Source of the DNA: Physcomitrium patens
Lineage: Eukaryota; Streptophyta; Bryopsida; Funariales; Funariaceae
NCBI RefSeq assembly: GCF_000002425.4
Contig: NC_037257.1
Span: forward strand, 14,941,232-15,005,231
Direction of reading: 5' to 3'
Length of the DNA stretch: 64,000 nucleotides
The notes beneath the pieces were generated by a model. That model did no database searches, was not told the DNA's origin, and saw nothing but the letters and a program-made list of their open reading frames with translations. The position numbers and the translations under genes are program-made. The stretch's first letter is position 1, and each line of letters starts with the position of its first letter. Of this stretch, positions 33,200-45,722 are shown one piece after another.

Positions 33200-36100
33200 T
33201 GTCTACATGTTTGTTTCAAGAATGATATTTGGGATTTTTATTAAAAACAATGCCACTTTGACTATCTGAATATATGATAGTTGGTGCATGTTGAAGGAAT
33301 CTAAGTTCATGTAATAATTTTTTCAACCATATGGCCTCAATTGTTGCTTTTGTTAAAGCCATATATTTTAATTTTGTAGAAGATAAAACAATAGATTGTT
33401 ATTTCTTACTATTCCAAGAAATAACTCCTCTAGCCAATAAGAAGAAAAATCCAAAAGTGGAGAAATAGGTGTCCTTATGACATATCCAATCAACATCAGA
33501 ATAACCATGGAGAATATCACCTTGAGATTAATGTTGATATTTTATTCCAAAGTTTAATGTACCTTTTATATATCTCATAGTTTTTTTCAAAATTTGAATA
33601 TGTATAAGTCTTAGTTTAGAAAGATGTTGTACTAAATTGTTGATAGTATAAGCACAATCGAGTCTAGAGTTAACAATGGCATACATTAAACTACCAACAA
33701 CTTCAGAATAGAAATAATCAAAAAAAATAATATAGTCTTCATTACTTAAATAAATTCTTCATTGAATTGGAATACTTATTGGATTGAAATTCAACATATT
33801 GAATTTATTAAGTTTATTTATTAAGTATTTGGCTTAATAGAGGATGATCCATTTTGCTTTTCTATTTTTTAGTATGGCATTTCTTAAAGTGTAATGGATT
33901 TCTCCTTCATCAGACATGTCAAATTCTTACTAGAAAATGTCTTTGATTTATTGAATTAAAAGAAGCTTGTTACTGATAAGAATACAATCATCAACATAGA
34001 CTATAATTATGATAAAATCCTTATTTTTTTCTCTTTTGATGTATATGTTTGTATCTGATTTGAGGCGTTGGTATTTGTGAAGGATTAAGTATTGATCTAA
34101 TCATTGATACCATGCTCTAGATGATTGTTTAAGACCATGTAGGGATTTATTTAAGTTACATACCTTATTAGTATGTGTAAAAGATAATCCTTCAAGAATA
34201 TTCATATAGATGTCTTTTTCTATAAAACCATTTTAAAATATTGTTTTAACATTTGGTTGATGTATTTTCAAATTATGTTGAGCAGTTAAAGAAAGAAAAA
34301 CTTTGATAGAATTAAGTCTAACTATAGGAGAGTATGTCTCTGTGTAATCAATATCTTGAACTTGGATAAAACCTCTTGTAGCTAACCTTGCTTTATATTC
34401 GTCAATACTTCCATCAGCTTTAGTTTTTATTTTAAAAATCCACTTTGAACTCATTGGTTTTCAATAAAGATGTAAATTTGTCATGTACCATGTATTATTC
34501 TTATTTAAGGATGTAATTTTATTATTGATTGCTTTTTGCCATTCTTGAGTATCAACCTTCTCTATTGCTTCTTGAATGGAGTTTAGAACTTGTATATGAC
34601 TAGAAAGAAGGTAGGCTTGATGGTGCCAATTACATTGTTGTTTATACTCTTTTTTGCCTTGTATAGACTCTAACAACCTTATGGTTGGTTGAATAATTCT
34701 TGTTGGTCTAGAACAAAAAGGAAGATTTGGAATTTGTAATGTAGAATAGACTTCATCATCTTTAAGAAGTAAGATCTCTTGATCATTTAGTAATGATGGT
34801 TGAGAAGAGTCTTCTATGACATCAATGTGACAAGGGGATTGTTCTCCCACATTTGAAGAAGTACTATGTATTGGTTGTTGATCAAATACATGTATTTCTT
34901 GTGGTGGTGGCATTGGTAGGAAAGAAATGCCTTGAACATGAGGTATGTTTTGCTTATTAGTCCTTATACTTATTGAAGGGTGTTTGAATAATTTTAATCT
35001 AGTAAAAATTCTTTATTGTCTTTTTACAAGTATGTGGTTGTTTGTGGATCTTATAGATTTTCATTGAAAAGAACATCTTTTGAAATAAGAATTAGCTGAT
35101 TTTGTGTATTCATAAGTCTATAGGCTTTAGATTCTTCACTATAGCCTACAAAGATAGCCTCTTATGAATGAGAATCTAACTTCTTTCTGATTTCTTTAGG
35201 AATGAATACATGAGCTTTGCAACCAAATATTTTAAGATATGATAAATTTGGTTGTTCTTTGTACCATAATTCAAATGGTATTTTGGTAACTTATATAGAT
35301 TTTATAGGGCTCCTATTTTAGAGGTAATTTATTGTTTGGAGTGCTTCATCCAAAAAAAATTAGATAAGTTTGAATAGAATAGCATTGCAAGTATTGTTCC
35401 TATTAATATTCTATTTTTTCTTTTGAAAATACCATTTTATTGTGGTGTATAAGCTATAGTATATTTTTGTTTAATACCTTCTTTTTTATAGAAATCTTTA
35501 AAGTTATTGGATGTATATTCACCTCCATAATTAGATTTTAAGGTTTTGATATTGAAACTTGTTTGTTTTTCTACAATTTTTTTTTTTTGTATAAGGTGAA
35601 TTTTACAAATGCTTCAGATTTATGTTTCATCAAATACACTTGGAAATATCATATTAAATCATCAATAAATGTAATGAAGTAAGTACATCCTGAATGTTTT
35701 CCTACTTGCATAGGACCACAAATGTCAAAATATATAAGTTCTAATAATTGGATAGCTCTTTGTGCATCTTATGTAGGAAACTTTTTCTTATGTTATTTAT
35801 CTTCTATGTAAGGTTGGCATAAGATAATTTTTCTTTCATCAAAGGAATCAATCATCTTTGCCATGATTTGTATTTGTTTGAGTCTTTGAGGATTTATGTG
35901 TCCTAGTCTTAGGTCCCATAAATTAGCTTTATTTAATTATATTGTTATTAGAATAGCAATTTAAGGCTTATTTAAAAGTATTTTTGTAACTTATTTATAT
36001 AAATAAGGATTTAATTTACATATTGCAATGATTTGACCAAATTTATTTATAAGTGTAGTGATGCCAGCTCTTATGCAAATTTCTCCTCTTGCTTTATTTA

Positions 36101-37250
36101 ATTGTTTGGCAGAGAATAAATTCTTTGCAAGTCTTGATATATGTAATACATCAAATATGATCTTTTCATCACCATTTGTAAGTTTGATATTTACATCACT
36201 ATGTCCTTCTATTATGTATGATGTAGTATCATCTCCTAAGTAGACAACTTGTTTGTCTTCACTTTTGATGTATTCAACAAATTCTTCTAACTATTGACAC
36301 ATATGTTGAATTGCTCCCAAGTCCACATACCACATTGAATTTGGGTTTTCTTTAATTATAAGTGCTGCTACATATAATTTATTTGTTTTGGTAACAACAT
36401 TTGTTTCTTTTTTGTTATTGCAATTTTCAGTTGCTATTCTTGTTCTACAATCTTTGATCAAGTGACTTGATTTCTTGCAGAAAAAACACTTTTTGTCAAT
36501 AGCAAAATTGCTCTTTTCATGTGGTTTGGAGGTACTACTCTTTCCTTGTGAATTCTTTCTGAAATTATTATTAAAATAAGATTTCTTGTTGTTATTCTCA
36601 AATTTCTTACCTACATATAAGGCTAAATTATTATCAGATGTTAAACTCATGTTTTTCATGAATGTTTTTTCGTGGATGAAATGTGTTATCAAGGATGCTA
36701 ATGTGATCTCAGGTTATATTCTTAAAAAGCTAATGAAGGATCTATAACTTAGTAGCAAACTTCTCATTAAAGTGAGAATTGCTTCATCATCTGGAATTGC
36801 TGATCTTCCTTCCAACAATTATTCCATATATGTTCTAAAAGTATGTATGTGTTTAATAACACTATCACCTTCTCCATTTTTAAGGTCTATAATTTATCTT
36901 TTAAATACATCTTAGTTACTGCATCATGTGATTCAAATATTTTTATAAATTCTTACAATGTTGAATTTGCTGATGTGCAAGATTGTATATGTGAAACAAT
37001 GTTGTTTTTTAGGCAATTGTTGATTATGGTTAAAGACAAGGTATTCTTGTCTACCCATGTGATTATACTATCTACTCCTATGGTAGGTAAAGCTGGGGCT
37101 CCGGCAACAATTTCAGCTACTGTTGGTTCTATTGGTAAGCATTCTTCACTACTTACTATGGACTATAATTTTTCATCCTTGAAAGCTAATATTAATCTAT
37201 GTTTCTATATATTAAAATATGAACCATCAAATTTTGGAACATGATTGATG
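33200..37250 (-). pseudogene. Coding remnants of inner copia
   Basis: From right to left on the minus strand there is a gag region (about 36700-37250) and a zinc knuckle CFFCKKSSHLIKDC (36291-36692). Integrase remnants follow at about 34950-36240, then a linker (34461-34913), RT (34233-34454, SSKWIFKIKTKADGSIDEYK, and a YVDD stretch near 34000) and RNase H (about 33200-33480). It is broken at many places. Confidence 0.78.
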
Positions 37251-37551
37251 TCCACTTTTTGTATCATCTTCAAAATTCTTAATTTAAAATAGAATTAAAA
37301 TTATTTATAAATCTATTTTTAATCAATTCAATTTTATCTTTGCTATGGATTGTATGTTGCCATTTTCAGGTCTAGAATTGTTTCTCATGCTTTGAAGAAC
37401 TTCAAGTTCTTCATCAAAATTTTCTATTATAATGAATTCTGTTGATATTATTTTCATTATAAACTATTTTGTAATTTCAACAATTCTTTTCTTAATAAAG
37501 TATTCACCAAAGTTTTTTCTAAAGATTGAATTTTCTATTACTTTGATACCA

Positions 37552-37712
37552 TGTTGGAAACAATAGTATTATTAATATGATATATTGATATACAATATAT
37601 TGTGTGTACAAGGGTGACATCAAGAGTCACAACTCTTGGTGTAAGGTCAATACAAAGTAGATAGTATTCTATACATGAGACTAGTGTACTATATAGTATA
37701 ATTCTCCCAATA
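37552..37712 (-). repeat. 5' LTR of inner copia
   Basis: It begins TGTTGGAAAC directly after the primer site and ends CCCAATA. It pairs with 32068-32228. Confidence 0.82.
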
Positions 37713-37717
37713 GTATT

Positions 37718-39780
37718 CCATGAAGATTCCATTCCATGACTTCTTCTTTCTTGATATGTGAATTGAGTACTTGCTCCCAAAGATACTCACATCAGGCTTT
37801 TCTCCACTCCATGCTTCTTATGGTGTCACCCAGTCAAGTCTCGCGCAGGGTGATTTGTTCTTCAGATAGGCAAATGTGAACATTGCTTCTCTCCAAAATC
37901 TCTTATCCAGCTTAACATCATGGACCATTGCTCTTGCAGCTTCGACCAGGGTCTTGTTGAGTCGTTCTGTTGAGTAACAGGTCTAGAATTGTTTCTCATG
38001 TTGACAGTCAACTACTATTTGATGCCCTCACTTCTGCGGAATTGCTTGAACTATTTTGAAGTGAATTCTCTTCCATTGTCAGATCTGAGGATCTTGACTT
38101 GCTTCCCACTCCCTTTTTCAACCAACGTCTTCCACTCTTGAAAGATGCCAAGAGCATCTAACTTCTGCTTCATGAAGTAGACCCAGACTTTCCTGGTGGC
38201 ATCATCCATGAGAGTCAGTGCGTAAGAATTGCTCGCCCAAATTGCAGGGTTGACATCTCTCAACGAACTCCAGTTTGTTTCACTTTTTATGTTGATCCTT
38301 CTCTTCAAAGGAGTCATGGTGCTGCTTTTCTTCTGTGCATCCATGACAGTCTGGTGTGACTTCTCTACTTGGATTGACTTCCAATACCTTCACCATCTGT
38401 TTGCTCAACAGTAGCTTCAGATTCTTTTCTCTGAGGTGGCCAAACCTCTTGTGTCGCAACATTAGGCTGTCCTTCTCAGTTAGATTCATCTGAATGTGTC
38501 CAGGTTCCTCCACACAAGCTTGTACAAGTCACCTCTCATAGACTATCCATCTCCAACGACCTTCTCTCTGTTTTTCATGATGCAGCCTTCATCAGAGAAT
38601 TCTGTTCTCACTCCCTTCCTGGCTGCTATCTTCACAGAGAAGAGACTTCTTTCCATCTGCAATACATACAGGACATTAGGGATGATTGCCTGCAGTACTC
38701 TTTTTTCAATTTGAAAGTCAAGCCTGACTGCACCAGCATACTCGACTGTCTTTGCACTGTCGTTTCCCATGACCAGTAGCTTCGGTCTGTGCAGCTTCTC
38801 CATCTTGAAAAACAAGGACTTTTCATTGCAGATGTGCTGACTTGTCCCTGAGTCAATCAGCCACTCATTTTGACTTCCTATAACATTGACTTGAGCTGTT
38901 AGAATATCTTCTTCAGCAGCAGCTTCGTCTTCTTCAATTGAGACATGGAAGGTGAAGCTAGGCTTTCTTCCAGTGTCTTGCTTCTTCTCTTCTTCTTCCA
39001 CGTTATAGGCACCACCACCACTTCCACCACCGCATCCTCCACTCCTCCATCTGCCACGTCCACGACCTTGGCCTCTGCCCCGGCTTGGAGTATTGTTCTT
39101 TGGACAATCTGAAGAGATGTGCCAAATGCTAGTGCACTTGAAGCATCTGAGAGGATTCTTGCAGTGTTTCTTCATGTGGCCACACTCGCCACAATTGAAG
39201 CATTTTCCCGCTCCAATAAATATGCTCAGACTCTTGTCTTCTGCATCATCTTCTCCTCTTACATCCAACTTGTGGAGATTTCTCATCAAGGGAAAGGTTC
39301 GCCTGCATTTGCAGTGCCTCTACAGCATGGGAATGCTCTCGTCTGAAAACTTTCAAGATTGTGATGAGCAAGTCATCATCACTCAAGGATTGCTCCAAAG
39401 CATCAAGCTGGGATATGAGATCTTCCAGCCTTGTCAACAGCTCACTGATTTGTTCGCCAAGCCTCATCTTGAAGTTATGCAGCTTCTCCAGCAGGTGCAT
39501 TTTGTTGGCTGTCAGCTTCTCTTGGTGGTAATTGCTGAGCACATACCACATCTCTTTCGCCGTCTTCTTCCTTTGGACAATGCGAAGCTAAAAATCATCC
39601 AGAATCATCATCAGCATGTCTCTGATTTGGAGGTCATCATTTGACCACTTCTCTTTCTTTGTTGCGTCTGCTTTCATTGCAGCTTCTATAACCACATCCA
39701 GCTGTAGGACGTACCACAGCTTCTCCTTCTGCAGGTAGATCTTCATTCTTTGGCTCCATCCCGCGTAGTTCTTACCTGAG
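37718..39780 (-). pseudogene. Gag, protease and integrase of outer copia
   Basis: The minus strand shows a UBN2-type gag (about 39246-39780, WYVL and LISQLDALEQSLSDDDLL) and two zinc knuckles (CFNCGECGHMKKHC and CFKCTSIWHISSDC). A Gly/Arg-rich stretch, a protease region (WLIDSGTSQHIC), a GAG-pre-integrase region (LRHKRFGHLREKNL) and an integrase core (YALTLMDDATRKVWVYF, LRSDNGREF) follow. It is GC-richer and much better preserved than the left half of the element, though still broken. Confidence 0.82.
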
Positions 39781-39813
39781 AATCGAAAGAGTGTGCTCTC
39801 AATTCTGATACCA

Positions 39814-40070
39814 TGTTAAAGACTTGTCATGACAGGCCCTTTTCGAGCTCAATGTCAGACTACTACGGGGAGAGCCGGACTCTTCATTCTTGATCAAGTC
39901 ATTGAAGATTGTGTATCAGAGCAGGAGGAAGTGCCCTTTTGTGAACCGGTGATTGCTGCGGTCATAGTTGTTGAGCACGGTGGTGATTTGAAGGAACTTG
40001 TCACGAAGAGGTGAATGTGGAGCGAACCTTCACTCGAGAGGAGACTACATTGTATGGACCCGCCGATTCC
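39814..40070 (-). repeat. 5' LTR of outer copia (far end approximate)
   Basis: The inner end is set by the primer site at 39801-39813. The sequence related to 29756-29845 begins TGTTAAAGACTTG. The outer end could not be fixed because the partner LTR has drifted; 40070 is an estimate. Confidence 0.5.
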
Positions 40071-42334
40071 CTACAAAATGACAACGCATAATTTATATTC
40101 TAATGATTAATCCTAATTGAGGGAATTGAATCCACCTTCAAGTTCTGGTCATCCATGTCTACCTCCCCGATTCCTACTCTGTCAATGGCAATACCGGTGA
40201 AATGGGATGGATTTATAATTACAAAGTCCGGAATATTCATAACTGTAATTTTCATTCCAGACAATTGAGTTCGAAGTGCAATTTCATGGTTTCATTGCTT
40301 CGCTGTCATGAAAAGTATGGACTTTGTGTACTATTCGAAGCGGATTGCAATGAACTAGGAAATTGAGTTTAAATTGGGTCACCACAGAAGATTTGAAAGT
40401 GGAGACTCGTGATGGATAATATTGAGATTTGGATATGTTCTGGCACTTCGTTGTGCCCTATGGGTCGTTATTTAGCTGTTGAATTGTATCCTCCATGTGG
40501 GAAGCGAAGAGTTCTAGAGGTCCGAATTAAAACACCTAGGTTGCATTTCTATTTTTTCTAGCCCGGGAAATACCGAATGTGTCCGAGTTATGTCGCTTGT
40601 GATATTTAGCATAATCACTCGTGCAGCTGGACGGAGAGGAATGCGGATTTTGTCTTTTCATGAAGTCTGGTCCTTGCGGAAAGCGGTTTCAGGCTTGAGA
40701 GACTTGTGTTGACGATGCACAGACTGCAGACGTGAACATTGCAGTGAACACGCGCACAGAAGACACATTATTTAAAAGATTGTATGGTGGCCCACTCTGC
40801 GTTTTACGGACCTGTTCTTCAAGCACAGAAGGCTTTATTTCAGCAAAATTCAACGGATGTATCCTTTCGTCGAGGATAATCTAAGAAACCTCGGAGCAAT
40901 TCCTGCCTAAACAATTTTTTCAGGGCTGGCGGAGGTGTCTGCTCTTTCAGAATTACTTTCGTTCTGTGACTGTGATTTCTCTGCTTAAAAACCAGTTTTG
41001 ATAATAAGGAGCTTTTGCGGAGGGTATATCTGCGCCAAACATTTATGTAGAAGAGATTTCTCATTCGGGTTGTATGTTAGGATCTTCAATTCTTAACACC
41101 CAAAGACATTCCTTGGGTGGTGCTGGTCATTCCGATTCTACACTTTCTTCCGTGTTCTTGAATCTGTAAGGTCCTTGCAATTACGAAATTGTATCGAAAA
41201 TCTCGGTGAGGTTACATTTTTTCTTGACACGCATTTATGATATTTGTTACTGAATGGAAATTGTCTTTGCGACACTACGAGGTTTGCATTTGGCTCAGAC
41301 TTAAGGACTTGAGCATATTTCGTAGAGTGTGTGAAGCTGGTGACCTGAACGATGAAAGGGGGCATAAATGTAGCTCGGAGAGTTTTGAAGGAGTACTGAA
41401 TAAAAAAGCCTCGTGACCAACACCATAAAAAGCCTGGATCAAAGTTTCTGAAATCAGCGTTTATATCATATTTGCACCACTTGGTCCTGGCTTTATTTGC
41501 CTGTCGACAACCAGTGGGACTCGACAGACCGCCAACTTGTTACTCAAGACGAGAATGATGGAAGTGTCCAAAGTGTACAAACACATCGGCCTTGAGGAAC
41601 TCCTGTCAAAACTGTTTTGCTGCCAATTAGTTCACTGCACAGCATACGTAACTCTTGTGCAGGTCAATTAATAACAAAAGGAAATAATCCATCTTCGGGA
41701 AATTCAGCCGTAAACGATTGGGCCACCACATGATATTCAGAAATTTGCGGAATAAGAAGCTTGAGAAGAAAGAAAGAAAGAAAGAAATATAATACTTCGT
41801 GATTTCATTGTCCACCAGCTATTCTCCGATTTCCATAAACCATATAATCTCACTTTTAATTTACTTACACTCCTTTCGAGCAGCCCAACTATCGCTGAAA
41901 TACACCGATGGACTTAGTGTTGCCAGGCAAGTCCTTCATTGGCTGAGCGAACGCTCTTCTGGATTTCTTTCCAGACATTTGTGCATAAAGTTTATGATCC
42001 GAATAATTTTTCGCAAGACTGCTGGCTGAAGGAAAGATGAAGGCTGCCGTCTTAGGATAATGAGAAATTCTGTTTTTTCAGGTCTAGCTAGTCGGGACTC
42101 GAGTCTCGGCGCATCTCCAGTCTGGTCACCGATTTCCCTAAATTGGACCTTCCACGATTTTGCAGTCTGGTTTCTCATCCATAGCGTGGAAAGTGATACG
42201 TTTCCATGTACATTGGTGAAGAGATTCAATAGCCAGCTGTGGGTGTATCATTATGGTCAGTAATTCCGCCTGGAGTCATTAGCACCTGGCCAAATGTCGC
42301 AAGTGATGGTGTAGTTCAGTTTTGAGCCAACGCA
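40071..42334. other. GC-richer spacer upstream of the FAD gene
   Basis: No gene is supported. The short frames on both strands have no recognisable domain. There is an AAAG run at about 41768-41787. The right end must hold the promoter of the FAD oxidoreductase, but no convincing TATA box was identified. Confidence 0.5.
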
Positions 42335-45300
42335 ATGCTGCTGCGTCGTCTCCACTCTGCTCATCTTCTGCACCGTCTCTGTATTTCGTCTCTCCCTATC
42401 CCATTTCAATCTTCCGCGGCTTTGAGTTGCCGCAGGAGGAGTTTGTATGCATGTAGAGCAAGTTTTAGCAGCTCCCATTCGTCCATGGAGTTCTCTGGGC
42501 AAGATTCGTCACCTCCCCAGGTAGCTGTCATTGGTGCTGGAGGTGGGTTTATCTCCCTGATATTTTGTTTCTTGCTTTCATGTGATCGTGCATGTAGCTT
42601 TCTGAACAACCTATTGAGCTTTTAGTGTTGCACATTCCGCTGAATACAAATCATTTTTGTAGTGGTTGTTTTGTCTCGGGCAAGCGTGTGTAGGTCTAGT
42701 GATTAAGGCTTGTAATAGGTTGCTTTGCAATTGGTTGAAGTATTTGGGTTTTTGGGGTTTATTTTCGGAGAGTGTCCAATTCGAGGCAAGCAAACGTTCA
42801 CACACATGACTTCTTTGTTGGGATCTGGTCTGGCTTTGAATTGTTGAATGTTTTGATCAGAGAGGTAGTAAAAGACGTGGTGCTGCACTTCGGTGCTATT
42901 TTATAACTCCGGAGGGGACTTCAAGGTTTGCCAGCTCCCATCTTTTATGTTAAATTTGACGGAAATTGAGTTGGTTGTTATGCAGTAGCGGGTTCAGTAT
43001 GCGCCTCGTTACTAGCTGCGAAGGGTTTGGGTGTGAAAGTTTTTGATTCCGGGCGTGGCCCAGGTGGTCGTATGTCCCAACGCAGGTAAGTAAACAATTT
43101 ATTTCTTCCTCATGACGTACACGTCAAGTCGATTGCGAAGAGCTATTTCAGGATTAATATATTCATGCATGCCACTATCACTGGAGAAAGTGAATAAGCT
43201 ATGTATTGTATCCATTAATAGGGAGAAAGTTGAAGATGGATCAGAGCTTATGTTTGATCACGGAGCTCAATACTTCACTGTGAAAACTGCGGAAGTTCAA
43301 CAACTCGTTGATAAGTGGCAAGCCTCAGGAATTGTTGCTGATTGGGAAGGTCGTTTTGGGACCTTGAATGTCGCAACTGGAGAATTTGTTGAAGATACGG
43401 TACGAGCACTTGGTTTTAAGAATCTGGAGTTAAAATGCAGTATGTTTCTTGTTTGTCTACAGCACCACATGTTTAATCTTGGACACATTTTTGTATGTTC
43501 AACAGGATGTAAAGAAGAGGTATGTAGGTGTTCCGGGAATGAATGCTATATGCAAGGCCCTTACGACCTCACCAGGTATCATTTCGGTTACCCACTATGT
43601 ACAAGAATATAACCAACGTGATGCTTATCCTAGTTTGGTCTGACAGAATTAAATTTGTGAAGTTGGGCTTTACCCCATTTTCTAATAGGGTTTTACCTCT
43701 TCTCCTCATCCAGGTAGATATGTTGACCAATTGTGTATAGATGTTTGTTGTAATTTGCCTATATTAAACAAGTTTTCGGTTTGGAAAATCTTTCCGCAAC
43801 ACCTGATGACTGTATTGATTGACGAAACTGTGGGAGCTGCAAATTAGGCGTGCAAGCCAAGTATGGTGCTCAAGTCGTTGGGCTTGACTGGGTGGAAGGT
43901 CTGGATACATGGAGCTTGAAATTCAAAGATGGGGAGAACTTGGGAAATTTCACTGCTGTTGTTGTGGCCGACAAAGGTGCAGCTAAACTTCTCCTTGGTA
44001 AGTGGTTATCAATTCCGTATGCCGTTTGCGTTCACCATATCGAGTGGGATTCAACTTCTCTAATTTTTTCTGGTCAATAAATGTCTGATACTTTCTAGTG
44101 ATTTGTACGAAGGTTGTTCAATGGATTTTTAGAAAGCTGAAGTTGCGATGCATGTTAGCAATCATCTAGCTGATTCAATAATGCTCTCCACTCACTTTGC
44201 GTTGATTTTTGTAATCCTGGAAGTGCTAAGTCGCAACATTTGATTCATTTACTTGTGCTCTTAACGTAGAGGGAGCTGGATTTCCTGAATGGCATAAGAA
44301 AGTTGCTGCTGTGAAGGCAGCACCTTGCTTTGCTGTAATGATGGCCTTCTCTTCGCCTCTTACCTTGGTAAGTTTACTCTAAGCAGCTGGCAATGAATGG
44401 TTGTTAGCTCCTTGTTCTCGATCAGTGACAACTTCGTTGTTGATCTTTGAATCATTAACAGAGCTAGAGGAGCGTATGGTCTTTGACGATGGACGTTAAA
44501 TACATTTGATTATGAACTCAACCTTTCCATCCCTATTTTTTTTTATCTTCAGATTGTGTTAGATCTATAAGTCTGTATGGTTTTGTTACCTTTACTTCAT
44601 GATTTCCCTTGAATGACTCGCTTTTGTCTTCATGTAGATACCGTTGGATGGTTTCGTTGTAGAGGGATCAAAGATAGTCTCTTGGGCAGCCCGTGACAGC
44701 TGTAAACCCGGCCGAGCCAAAACTTCAAGGTTACTCATAAGCTCTCCGGCTGTCTCTAATATGAGTATTGATTAACTTTTAAAAACCTTTCACTGCAGCG
44801 GTACCCTTTTTATTTATTTTTCTAAGTAGTTGAAACGTCACGTGGGTATATTCATTCAATCTAAAGTACCCAGTAGCTGATTTTTGTTGAGTATATGTGG
44901 TGCAGTGAGTGTTGGGTGGTGCACTCGACTGCAGAGTACGCTGCTGGTATAATTGCGCAAGCAGGCATGGGCAAGCCTTCGAATGAGTTGCTTGCTGCTG
45001 TAGCCAGTGACTTACTGACAGGATTCCAATCCCTGCTTCCAGATATGCCGACACCCATCTACATGAAAGCACATCGATGGTACTAATCTTTGCTCTTCAT
45101 TCAGTCCTCTTTTATGCACGTTTATGGAGCCTCACTTAGATATAATATCCAGGTAATAGTTCTAAATAATTTAGTACCGGGTTGAAGGATAAGACTGTTG
45201 ATCTGGATTGTTGCAGGGGAGGAGCATTTCCAACAACTCCCATAGCTCCCGAAGAGAAGTGTGTGCTGATTGAAGATCGACGTATTGCTCTATGTGGGGA

Positions 45301-45379
45301 CTTCTGCGTAGCACCAAAGGTAGAGAGTGCTCTACTTAGTGGAATGCAGGCTAGTGAGCTTTTAGCAAGTCTTTTCTGA
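42335..45379 (+). CDS. Renalase-like FAD-dependent oxidoreductase
   Basis: Nine exons fit one 410-residue frame: 42335-42542, 42986-43085, 43222-43399, 43506-43575, 43848-43997, 44270-44367, 44638-44729, 44906-45079 and 45217-45379. All introns are GT-AG and the sum is divisible by three. The upstream Met was chosen because the first 50 residues are rich in Ser, Arg and Leu without acidic residues (MLLRRLHSAHLLHRLCISSL), as in an organelle transit peptide; a second Met (MEFSGQDS) follows. The Rossmann motif VIGAGVAGS is split by intron 1. GRGPGGRMSQRR and FDHGAQYFT follow, the FAD-contact motifs of the renalase/NAD(P)-binding Rossmann oxidoreductase family. Toward the C-terminus are WVVHST and a GDFCVAPKVESALLSG segment typical of the flavin-binding end. 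Plants have a single-copy family of this kind, and its substrate is not established. Chloroplast location is inferred. Confidence 0.88.
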
Positions 45380-45722
45380 ACGAGCAACTTCTTTCAATTG
45401 CATGAGAAGATTGTTTACAAGTAATGCATCCGATGTAGAGCTTGAGGACCTGGAATAGCAGTCTGCAGTCTGTAAAACCAAAGTTATATTATTTGTAGCG
45501 TTTCAAGTATTAGTTGGTGGCTGTCCATTGTACTCAGTTTTGTAAACTGTTGAGAATAGGGATCTCCCTGTTTTTCGAAATCTTTAGCATATTCCATTTA
45601 ATAATTTGCTTGATTGTACTGGACGTTGTCATTTGATGAATGCTGGGTACGCCGATGGACAATATTGTGTACGCACTGTTGTGCGAGAAATTGTTGTGTA
45701 GATCAATGTTACAGCCTAAGTA
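45380..45722. other. Spacer between two convergent genes
   Basis: The stop codons of the FAD gene (plus) and the 1063-residue gene (minus) face each other across 343 bp. Both 3' untranslated regions must lie here and may overlap. No separate gene was seen. Confidence 0.6.

Larger units (their letters stand above)
32068..37712 (-). mobile_element. Inner Ty1/copia element with short LTRs
   Basis: This minus-strand element has 161-bp LTRs at 32068-32228 (3') and 37552-37712 (5'). The flanking sequences GTATG (32063-32067) and GTATT (37713-37717) are likely a target duplication with one change. A primer site complementary to initiator tRNA-Met lies at 37541-37551. It carries gag with a CCHC knuckle, integrase, RT and RNase H remnants in copia order. 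The LTRs differ at roughly 11%. It is old and heavily broken. It split the outer copia near the end of its integrase. Confidence 0.8.
29756..40070 (-). mobile_element. Outer Ty1/copia element of the second nest
   Basis: This is a minus-strand copia whose 5' LTR begins at 39814, next to a primer site complementary to the initiator tRNA-Met 3' end (TGGTATCAGAATT on the minus strand, 39801-39813). A related LTR start lies at 29756. The first ~90 bp of the two LTRs are clearly related but differ strongly, mostly G or C on the right and A or T on the left. Gag, protease and integrase are on the right (37718-39780) and RT/RNase H on the left (30480-31600). They are separated by an inner copia. The far ends of both LTRs and the target duplication were not resolved. 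It is old and heavily broken on the left half. Confidence 0.6.
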
